This document shows positions 57,330 through 64,000 of a DNA stretch of 64,000 nt, in pieces; positions within the stretch are counted from its first letter, which is position 1; each line of letters opens with the position of its first letter. The stretch is from Planctomyces sp. SH-PL14. Its GTDB lineage: Bacteria; Planctomycetota; Planctomycetia; Planctomycetales; Planctomycetaceae. Under the pieces are notes generated by a model, which did no database searches, was not told the DNA's origin, and saw only the letters and a program-made list of their open reading frames with translations. The DNA lies in contig NZ_CP011270.1 in the NCBI RefSeq assembly GCF_001610835.1, positions 2,064,001 through 2,128,000 on the forward strand, in the 5' to 3' direction. The translations under genes and the position numbers were made by a program.

Positions 57330-58499
57330 TCAGAAGTTCGTCTTCGGCTTGCTAGTCGGCGTCGTCGCGCCCGGAGGAAGCGCCGAGTTCGGAGGAGCGG
57401 CCGACGGAGCCGCCGCCGGCGTCGTACCAGGCGAACGAGCGACGGTTCCCGCCGCCACGCCGCCGCGCGGCGTCAGACGGTTGCCGTCGACCAGCGGAAT
57501 CGAACTCTTGACGATCAGCTCGTCCTTGGGACCGAAATCCCCGCTGATGAAGATCCGGTCATCGCCGATCTGCCCCAGCGTCTGGACCTTGATGTCGCGA
57601 ACGATGCCGTCGCGGACCACCTGGACCTTCCGGCTGCCGTCGTCACCGTTCGCCAGCGTCGCCGTCGAGACCTCGACCACCGGGAACCGCGGGATCAGCG
57701 GGCTGTAGACCGTTTGCCCCGCCTGGAACTTTCCGGAGGCATTGTCGATCGTCGCCCGGCCGGTTCCGACCGCCAGGAACAACTCGCGGATCTTGTCCAT
57801 TTCGGGCGTCAGGGGAAGGACCGTCGCCAGCTTCATCTGGGCCGGCTGGTCCTCGATCTTGACCGCCACGTTGTCCCCGGCCTTCTGAGCCCGACGGTCG
57901 ACCGGCAGCTCCGCAACGAGCTGCGAACTGTCGATGATCGTCGCCAGCGCCTGGCCGGCCCGGACGTATTCCCCTTCCGCGACGTGAAGCTTCACGACCC
58001 GTCCGGCGAAGGGGGCCTTGATCGACGCCTGCTGCACCCGCAGTTCGGCGATGTCGAAGTCCGCTTTGGCGACCTGAACGCGAGCCTCGGCCGCCTCCTT
58101 GGCCGGTCCGGTGACCGCGGCGACTTCCGCTTCCGCGGCGCGGAGCGCCGCCTGGGCCCGCGTCACGGCGAGCTGCAGGAGCTTGGTGTCGAGCCGCAGG
58201 ACTTCCGCCTGCGAGGCCGCCTGGTCGCCCAGCTTCATGAGGATCGACGTCACGGTCGTATCGAGCGGCGAAGCGAGCGTGATTTCGCGGAACGGCGCCA
58301 GATGGAGCGGGACCTGATACGAGGTCGGATCGCGGAGGACGAGCGGAGCCCGGTCGACGACCGCCTCCTTGGGGTCCGCGGCCTTTGTGGTGGCCGAGGG
58401 AATGGGAGTGTCCTGGGCTTGGGCAAACCCGACAGGGATCACGCCGAAACCGATTGCGAGCCCGGCAAACACGGACGACAGCGACCTGACGGACGGCAT
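57330..58499 (-). CDS. RND/HlyD-type efflux adaptor
   Basis: 389 residues with signal peptide (FAGLAIGFGVIPVGFAQAQ). Adaptor features: barrel-sandwich strand FREITLASPLDTTVTSILMKLGDQ, coiled-coil hairpin LDTKLLQLAVTRAQAALRAAEAEV...AAEARVQVAKADFDIAELRVQQASIKAPFAGRVVKLHVAEGEYVRAGQALATII, then membrane-proximal strands. The C-terminal tail is Pro/Ala/Thr-rich. No partner pump lies nearby. GAGG precedes ATG 58499. Confidence 0.85.
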   Translation of the reverse strand: MPSVRSLSSVFAGLAIGFGVIPVGFAQAQDTPIPSATTKAADPKEAVVDRAPLVLRDPTSYQVPLHLAPFREITLASPLDTTVTSILMKLGDQAASQAEVLRLDTKLLQLAVTRAQAALRAAEAEVAAVTGPAKEAAEARVQVAKADFDIAELRVQQASIKAPFAGRVVKLHVAEGEYVRAGQALATIIDSSQLVAELPVDRRAQKAGDNVAVKIEDQPAQMKLATVLPLTPEMDKIRELFLAVGTGRATIDNASGKFQAGQTVYSPLIPRFPVVEVSTATLANGDDGSRKVQVVRDGIVRDIKVQTLGQIGDDRIFISGDFGPKDELIVKSSIPLVDGNRLTPRGGVAAGTVARSPGTTPAAAPSAAPPNSALPPGATTPTSKPKTNF

Positions 58500-58691
58500 C
58501 TGACCCTCGAGCGAAAAGAACTTGGCAAACGGGACGGGAATGAACGGGAGTTCGGCAGCTTCCTGATGATCAAGGTACGGCATGGTCTGGCGGCGTTGCA
58601 ACTTGGAGGGCTCTCGCCGGTCGTCTTGGGAGGTGTCTGCTGGATGGCGGTCAATTGCCTCGTCGCCCCGAATGATCCATCACGCGCCCCC

Positions 58692-58901
58692 AACCGGGTC
58701 CAGGGGCACCCTGGTCAGGGGGTGCAGGGGGCCTGTGTTGTTTTTTGGCCCTCTGCCCGCCGGAGGCTTGGCCGTCAGGAGATGTCTGAAGGAGGGAGTG
58801 TCCAGGCGCGGACACCGTGCCGGATGCCCCCTCACCAACCCGCTGGGACTGCAATGCCAGCGGTGCAGCTTGAGGGAGTCCTCAATGCCGGTCCCACAAA
58901 C
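58692..58901 (+). repeat. 320-bp intergenic element, copy 13 (right end missing)
   Basis: Left two thirds of the element between the divergent adaptor and M28 genes. The left tip is AACCGGGTCC. The second hairpin has an expanded loop (GGGGGC then CTGTGTTGTTTTTT before GGCCCTC). It stops at GTCCCACAAA; the right hairpin and right tip are absent. Confidence 0.92.
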
Positions 58902-59000
58902 GCGTCCCCAATGCGGAGCCAACGTCGCTCTCCGGTCGACGCCCCGGGGAGTCACACCGGCCGCTGGTCGGGGACTTGGCGTTCCCGATAGGATCGCCGC

Positions 59001-60200
59001 ATGATCCCTTCGCCTCGCCATGCGATTTGTCTGACGACCGCCGTTTTCTTCGCTGCCTCGCTCGCGGCGGCCCTTCCATCACTCGCCGCGGACGAGTCGG
59101 CCGCACCGATCCCCGTCCCCTCGACGATCACGGCCTCGGATGTCCGGCCGCATATCGAGTTCCTCGCCCATCCCGACCGGATGGGACGCCAGGGAGCAGG
59201 ACTGGCCGCGGCGGCGGATTACATCGAAAACTGGTTCCGCGACCACAAACTCGCCCCGCTGTTCGAAGGGAGCTATCGGCAAGCCATTCCCGACGGCCAG
59301 ACCCCGGCGGGCGCCCTGGGGACCAACCTCGGTGCCGTCATCCCCGGCAGCGACCCGGCGGTCCGCGACGAGATCATCCTGATCACGGCCCACTACGATC
59401 ACCTGGGGAAGCGAAACGGCGTGATCTACCCCGGCGCCGACGACAACGCCAGCTCCGTGGCGATGCTCCTCGAATCGGCCCGGCAGATCGCCGCGATGCC
59501 GGTCAAGCCGCGTCGAACGGTGGCGTTCGTCGCCTTCGATCTCGAGGAACGTCTGCTCCACGGCTCGCGGTGGTTCGCCGCTCATCCGCCTTGGGACATC
59601 CACCGCATCCGCCTGTTCATCACGGCCGACCTCATCGGCCGGTCCCTCGGCAATCTCGAACTCCCCGCGGTCTTCGTCATGGGGAGCGAACGGTCGACAA
59701 AGGCGCGGGAGATCCTCGATCGTCTCCAGCCTCCCGCCGGCCTCGAAGTCGCCCGCCTGGGGGCCGATCTCGTCGGCACCCGCAGCGACTACGGTCCGTT
59801 CCGGGACTTCCGGATCCCGTTCCTGTTCTTCTCGACGGGAGAGCATCCGGACTACCACACGCCGCGCGACACGCCGGACCGGATCGACTATCCCAAGTGC
59901 GCGAGCATCTCCAACGTGATCCTGACGACGGCCCTGGAAGCGGCGAACGCGGACGCGGCCCCCGTCTGGATCCGCGATCCCGCGCCCGATATCGAGGAGG
60001 TGAAGGCCCTGGCCCGCGTGACGCGGCTGCTGCTCGACGCCGACGGAGCCGGCACACCCCGGCTGTCCGATCTTCAGCGGGCGTTCATCGAGCAGGTTCA
60101 CGCCAAGACGTCGTTCATGGCCCGTCGCGGCACGGTGACGGCGGAGGAGCGGGTCTGGGTCGTCCGGGCGGCCCAGTGGCTCATGATCTCCGTGTTCTGA
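59001..60200 (+). CDS. M28-family zinc aminopeptidase
   Basis: 399 residues with signal peptide (AICLTTAVFFAASLAAALPSLAA). Two-zinc site: H131 in ITAHYDHLG, bridging D147 in PGADDNASSVAML, then an Asp in ITADLIGRSLG and a His in EHPDYHTPRDTPDRIDY; the catalytic Glu is in FDLEER. Exported aminopeptidase of unknown specificity. Convergent with the MarR gene. Confidence 0.92.
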   Translation: MIPSPRHAICLTTAVFFAASLAAALPSLAADESAAPIPVPSTITASDVRPHIEFLAHPDRMGRQGAGLAAAADYIENWFRDHKLAPLFEGSYRQAIPDGQTPAGALGTNLGAVIPGSDPAVRDEIILITAHYDHLGKRNGVIYPGADDNASSVAMLLESARQIAAMPVKPRRTVAFVAFDLEERLLHGSRWFAAHPPWDIHRIRLFITADLIGRSLGNLELPAVFVMGSERSTKAREILDRLQPPAGLEVARLGADLVGTRSDYGPFRDFRIPFLFFSTGEHPDYHTPRDTPDRIDYPKCASISNVILTTALEAANADAAPVWIRDPAPDIEEVKALARVTRLLLDADGAGTPRLSDLQRAFIEQVHAKTSFMARRGTVTAEERVWVVRAAQWLMISVF

Positions 60201-60236
60201 GGACGTTTTTCCTCGCTCAGCTCAGCCGGGACGGCC

Positions 60237-60749
60237 TTAACCGATCGGTACGTCGCCGGTAGGACTCTCTTCGCCGTGGTGTGCCGGCTCGTGCGGGCGG
60301 CGGGCGGCCTTGAGCAGTTCGATCAGCCGACGCTGCTGGTCGGGAGTCAGGTGGCCGAGTTGTTCCGAATGCATCTGGCGGACCGGCTCGAGCATTTCTT
60401 CGAGGAGTTCCAGTCCGGTGGGGGTGATCGACACCTCAACCACGCGGCGGTTTTCGCTCCGGCGTTCGCGGACGATCAGGCTCCGGGCTTCGAGCCGGTC
60501 GAGCATCCGGGTGATGTCCGGACCGCGGGAGATCAGGAGACGCCCGATCGCCAGCGTGGGGAGCTTCCCGGGGTAGGCCGATTGCAGGATCCGCAGGGCG
60601 TTATACTGCTGGGCCGAGAGGTCGTAGTCGCCGAAGACACGTTCTTCGAGGGCTTTGAGCGTGTCGTACGTCCGCCACAGGTTCAGGAAGACTTCCTGTT
60701 CGGGGGAGTCGAACGGGACGCCGGATCGGTCATGGGAGCTGTGGGCCAT
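60237..60749 (-). CDS. MarR-family transcriptional regulator
   Basis: 170 residues, winged helix-turn-helix of the MarR type: LWRTYDTLKALEERVFGDYDLSAQQYNALRILQ at the front, LLISRGPDITRMLDRLEARSLIVRERRSENRRVVEVSITPTGLELL in the wing. It probably represses a nearby or remote gene; its target is unclear. It is divergent from an SDR gene, with repeat copy 14 in between. The first in-frame codon is TTG, so ATG 60749 is used. Confidence 0.88.
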   Translation of the reverse strand: MAHSSHDRSGVPFDSPEQEVFLNLWRTYDTLKALEERVFGDYDLSAQQYNALRILQSAYPGKLPTLAIGRLLISRGPDITRMLDRLEARSLIVRERRSENRRVVEVSITPTGLELLEEMLEPVRQMHSEQLGHLTPDQQRRLIELLKAARRPHEPAHHGEESPTGDVPIG

Positions 60750-60839
60750 TCGCAAAAATTCGAGGTTTCGGTGACAAATGTCAACGTGGGAGACGAAGCC
60801 GCAGCGTCGAAAGCGGAGCGTGCCGAGTGCATTTGCTCG

Positions 60840-61160
60840 AACCGCGTCCTTGCCGGCGCGGCTCGATAGCTCAAACCCATCGTGCGACTGCCGCTGGGGT
60901 CAAGGGGGTCTCACCCCCTTGACCCCGGAGGCACTTCCATGAGGAACCGTGGAACACAACCGGTGTCCGCTTTGTGGGACTGGCGTTGTGGCTTCGATAC
61001 TCGCTCTGGAATCCCCGTGGGTTGGTGAGGGGGCATCCGACACCTTGTCCGCGTTTGGACACGCACACCTTCAGACATCTCTCGACGAGAGGGCCTCCGG
61101 CGGGCAAGGGGGCGTTGCCCCCTTGCATCCCCCACCAGGGGTGACCCCCTGGACCCCGAC
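60840..61160 (-). repeat. 320-bp intergenic element, copy 14
   Basis: Full-length inverted copy in the divergent MarR/SDR intergenic region. Both the first (CAAGGGGGTCTCACCCCCTTG) and the second (GCAAGGGGGC-aac-GCCCCCTTGC) hairpins are fully paired variants of the family pattern. Low-side tip AACCGCGTCC. Confidence 0.95.
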
Positions 61161-61250
61161 TGGCCTCGCTTTTCAAATCTCAGACCGTCTTCCATCATTC
61201 GACTCTCCCATCGTTCGACCTCCCAAGGTCCCCTGATCGACGAGTCCACC

Positions 61251-62033
61251 ATGAAACTCTCCGGACGCAACATCCTCATCACCGGCGCCTCCCGCGGCAT
61301 CGGCCGCGGCTGCGCCATCGCCCTCGCGGAACAAGGGGCCAACATCGGGATCAACTACCGCTCCCAGGCCGCCGAAGCTGAAGAGACCGCCGCCATCGTC
61401 CGCAAGCACGGCGGCAAGGCCGAGCTCTACCAGGTCGACGTCTCCGACCAGCCCGCCGTCGAAAAGATGGTCGAGTCCTTCGCCAAAGACTTCGGCAGCG
61501 TCGACGGCTTCATCTCGAACGCCGTCTACAGCGACCGCGAAGTCATGATCAAGGCCGACATGGCCGGCTTCCGCAAGACGATCGACGTCTCCATGTGGGG
61601 CGCCTTCTACGGAGTGCGGGCCGCCGCGCAGAAGATGGTCGCCCAGGGGAAGGGGGGCTCGATCATCGTCGTCAGCTCGCCGCACGGAAAGATCCCCGTC
61701 CCGACCGCCATGGCCTACAACATGGCCAAGGCGGCCATCGACCACATGGCCCGCACGGCCGCGATCGAACTCGCCCAGTACCGCATCCGCGTCAACATCA
61801 TCCATCCGGGCTGGATCGACACTCCCGGCGAACGGAAGTTCTTCTCCGACCAGCAGCTCGCCGAAGGGGCCGCCAACATCCCCTGGAAGCGGATGGGGAC
61901 GGCGGAAGAAATGGGGCGGCTGGCGACCTTCATGATGTCGGACGACTGCGACTACATGACCGGCAGCACGGTCCTCATGGACGGCGGCATCAGCCTCCCG
62001 TGGTGGTCCAAGCGGGAAGAAGGAAAGCAGTAG
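61251..62033 (+). CDS. SDR-family oxidoreductase
   Basis: 260 residues, SDR: TGASRGIGRG at 11-20, NAVYS where NNAG is usual, catalytic VVSSPHG and YNMAKAAIDH (Tyr/Lys). Ends TGSTVLMDGGISLPWW. Reaction unknown. It may be controlled by the divergent MarR gene, as an inference from neighbourhood. Confidence 0.9.
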   Translation: MKLSGRNILITGASRGIGRGCAIALAEQGANIGINYRSQAAEAEETAAIVRKHGGKAELYQVDVSDQPAVEKMVESFAKDFGSVDGFISNAVYSDREVMIKADMAGFRKTIDVSMWGAFYGVRAAAQKMVAQGKGGSIIVVSSPHGKIPVPTAMAYNMAKAAIDHMARTAAIELAQYRIRVNIIHPGWIDTPGERKFFSDQQLAEGAANIPWKRMGTAEEMGRLATFMMSDDCDYMTGSTVLMDGGISLPWWSKREEGKQ

Positions 62034-62251
62034 GCCGCCCCCTCCCGTAAGTCGTTCCATCACGGTTCACGGGGGCCGGAAGCCTCGCTTGGAGGCGGAG
62101 TCACCGCAAAACGACGCAGCGGAAAAATACAGGCCCGCAGCGGCTTGAGACGCGCTCGGCGACGTTTACGGAACGTGAATTCCCCGCTTGTGTTCAACGC
62201 AGAGCCCGGTGAGAATGACGGAGTGGGCTCCCCAACATCGAAGGTGGTCGC

Positions 62252-63253
62252 ATGAAGAGGCACGGGTTCACGTTGATTGAGCTGCTGGTGGTGATCGCGG
62301 TGATCGCGGTCCTCGTTGCGATCCTCCTTCCGGCGGTTCAGCAGGCCCGTGAGGCGGGACGCCGGGCGACGTGCCTCAACAACATCAAGCAGCTCGGGCT
62401 GGCAATCCACAACTACCATGAGACCTACAAGGTCCTGCCCTACGGCAGCGGCTACCGGCTCCGGTACGGGACGGCGATGAACGCGCCGAACATGGGGGGT
62501 GCGCAGCACAGCTGGGTCGAACTGATCCTGCCGTACATCGAGCAGGAAAACACCTACAAGAAGCTCGATTTCAAGCTGGCCAACGTCGACCCGGCCAACG
62601 TCCCGCATCTGGCCAACAAGCAGTTCTCCGTGCTGCGTTGCCCCTCGAATCCCTTCGCGCTGACGAACAAGCGGCGGGACAACGCCGACTTCGTCGACTC
62701 CGGGACGGGGACGCCGGGGCTGTACTATCCGGCCGTCGCGGGATCGATCGAAATCGAGCCCGGCACGCTCTCGCCGGATTGCGGCTGTCGGTCAACCGCC
62801 GTGACCGGCGCCTCAAACTGCTTCTGCAACACGGACAACCCGATGGCCAACGGGGACCGGTATCGGTCACGAGACTCGGAATGGTTCCCGATCAACAAGA
62901 TCCCGGGGGCGTTTAACCGCGGCGTGACCCGCATCACTCTCGAAGACATCATCGACGGAACCAGCAACGTGCTGCTCCTGGGCGAGCGGAATGCCGAGGA
63001 GTGCTCGACCGGTGGGGCGTTCAGCTGGAATTGCCCCGTGCTGTTCACGGGGCAGAAGATCAACAGTCCCACGCGGACCAACGTTCCAACGGACACGTGG
63101 CGGAACTGCGGGGCGTCGAGCTATCACGTCGGGGGCGCGCACTTCTGCTTCGCTGACGGCTCGGTCAAGTTCCTCTCGGACTCGCTCGACCACCGGGTTT
63201 ACGTCTACCTCGGCGACAAGTCGGACCAGAACATCGTCCAGGTTCCGGACTGA
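62252..63253 (+). CDS. DUF1559 domain-containing pilin-like protein
   Basis: 333 residues. N-terminal prepilin-type motif GFTLIELLVVIAVIAVLVAILLPAVQQARE is followed by RRATCLNNIKQLGLAIHNYHE, the DUF1559 signature. The C-terminal HVGGAHFCFADGSVKFLSDSL (H-x9-DG) is also typical. These proteins are massively expanded in planctomycetes and are probably exported or assembled by type IV pilus-like machinery. A terminator follows, then a lipoprotein gene. Confidence 0.96.
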   Translation: MKRHGFTLIELLVVIAVIAVLVAILLPAVQQAREAGRRATCLNNIKQLGLAIHNYHETYKVLPYGSGYRLRYGTAMNAPNMGGAQHSWVELILPYIEQENTYKKLDFKLANVDPANVPHLANKQFSVLRCPSNPFALTNKRRDNADFVDSGTGTPGLYYPAVAGSIEIEPGTLSPDCGCRSTAVTGASNCFCNTDNPMANGDRYRSRDSEWFPINKIPGAFNRGVTRITLEDIIDGTSNVLLLGERNAEECSTGGAFSWNCPVLFTGQKINSPTRTNVPTDTWRNCGASSYHVGGAHFCFADGSVKFLSDSLDHRVYVYLGDKSDQNIVQVPD

Positions 63254-63275
63254 GCGTTTCTCGACGGCCGGATAC

Positions 63276-63312
63276 AGCGGACCGATTCCGGAACATCGGT
63301 CCGCTTCTTCTT
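63276..63312 (+). terminator. Rho-independent terminator after the DUF1559 gene
   Basis: AGCGGACCGAT / ATCGGTCCGCT 11-bp stem with an 8-nt loop, followed by TCTTCTTT. Confidence 0.88.
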
Positions 63313-63367
63313 TGTGGACTGTGGGCTCGGATCACGCACGCCGCGGGTTCGCGGAATGGGAAAGAAC

Positions 63368-63784
63368 ATGATGGGAAGATGGGTTCTCTGCGCGGTGCTT
63401 CTCCTGGCCGGGTGCGGCGCCAAGCCCAAGGTGACCGAAGGGCTCAAGGCAGTGACAGGGAAGATCACCTACAAGGATCAGCCGGTCACGAGCGGCGTCG
63501 TGACCTTCTACACGGACCGGCGGGAGGGGATGGGCGCGACCGGCAACATCAATCCCGACGGGACGTACTCGCTCCAGACCAACGCGAATTCGCCCGGTGC
63601 GAAGCCCGGCGCATACAAGATCCGCATTGAATCGTGGTCCGTCCCTCCGAAGGTCACCGACGATGCCGTCGTCCCCGGAAAATCGGCCATCCCGGAGAAG
63701 TACGGCAACGTCGAGCAGTCCGGCCTGACGGCGACCGTCAAAGAGGACGCCAGCCAGACGATCGACTTCAAGCTGGTGGATTGA
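63368..63784 (+). CDS. lipoprotein with carboxypeptidase-regulatory-like fold
   Basis: 138 residues. Lipobox in WVLCAVLLLAGCGAK, then a beta-sandwich: GLKAVTGKITYKDQPVTSGVVTFYTDRREGMGATGNINPDGTYSLQT and KPGAYKIRIESW, the pattern of carboxypeptidase regulatory-like (CNA-B-like) domains that follow DUF1559 genes in planctomycetes. GGGAAAG precedes ATG 63368. Likely cell-surface bound. Confidence 0.82.
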   Translation: MMGRWVLCAVLLLAGCGAKPKVTEGLKAVTGKITYKDQPVTSGVVTFYTDRREGMGATGNINPDGTYSLQTNANSPGAKPGAYKIRIESWSVPPKVTDDAVVPGKSAIPEKYGNVEQSGLTATVKEDASQTIDFKLVD

Positions 63785-63836
63785 CCGGGGTGGACGGTCC
63801 AGGCTGAGCCGGTGGGCGTAAGCTTAACGGGCCCGC

Positions 63837-64000
63837 TCAAAGCAGGATGTCGGCCCGCGGCTGCAGCCCCGCATCGTTCTCCAGATCGGCGGCAATGTCC
63901 GCAAGCCGCCGCCCCGTCACCGGGTGCCGCGTGTCGGGAGCGATCTCGGCCAGCGGGATCGCCACGAACGCTCGCGTCGCGATGTCTGGGTCGGGGATCG
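63837..64000 (-). CDS. folK: HPPK (folate pathway pyrophosphokinase), 3' end only
   Basis: The last 54 or so codons, read on the minus strand, give IPDPDIATRAFVAIPLAEIAPDTRHPVTGRR and ADIL at the end, the C-terminal half of 2-amino-4-hydroxy-6-hydroxymethyldihydropteridine pyrophosphokinase. The rest lies beyond the window. Confidence 0.85.
   Translation of the reverse strand, partial: IPDPDIATRAFVAIPLAEIAPDTRHPVTGRRLADIAADLENDAGLQPRADILL

Overview
The window is high-GC bacterial DNA that reads as a member of the Planctomycetes. The pointers are a DUF1559 pilin-like secreted protein, a pyrophosphate-dependent phosphofructokinase, DUF1080, NPCBM-like and membrane-cytochrome proteins, the hydroxysqualene enzyme HpnE, loose operons with frequent strand switches, and intergenic palindromes typical of the phylum. 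No rRNA, tRNA or CRISPR array was seen. This assignment is inference from gene content.

Layout. 1-14 kb is mostly minus-strand housekeeping: response regulator, gpsA, CDGSH protein, purM, PPi-PFK; then a small toxin-antitoxin pair and gnd on plus; then DUF4288, ybeY, a GlmL/MutL-type ATPase, an NPCBM-like secreted protein and uvrB on minus. 14-29 kb holds an alpha/beta hydrolase coupled to a cysteine-desulfurase-like enzyme, DUF1080, a degenerate alanine-racemase-fold protein next to an orphan atpC, CapA, an RNase Z-like hydrolase, a Tet-type MFS pump, a tetraheme cytochrome cluster and ilvB. 29-35.5 kb is an accessory island: a lower-GC DUF262 + HEPN pair (candidate defence cassette), a REP palindrome array, an IS630-family element inserted in a REP, and a REP-associated tyrosine transposase (RAYT) with a duplicated 3' end. 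35-64 kb returns to chromosomal genes: DUF3445, a membrane CxxCH protein, two-enzyme SDR loci, a PQQ-type propeller, a DMT transporter, an overlapping operon of ECF sigma factor, single-TM protein and signal peptidase I, SGNH hydrolase, DUF1697, DUF4142, a propeller protein overlapping hpnE, an RND-type adaptor, an M28 peptidase, MarR, SDR, DUF1559 plus a small lipoprotein, and the 3' end of folK.

The most striking feature is an intergenic repeat family of about 320 bp with 14 recognisable copies in 64 kb (about 6 percent of the window). Copies have short terminal inverted repeats (AACCGGGTCC / GGACGCGGTT), several internal hairpins whose two arms change together between copies, and occur in both orientations only between genes. 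I interpret it as a MITE-like or structured-RNA element; it encodes no convincing protein. A second, unrelated repeat system (RAYT plus REPs) lies in the island. Where large gaps occur between genes they are almost always filled by the 320-bp element.
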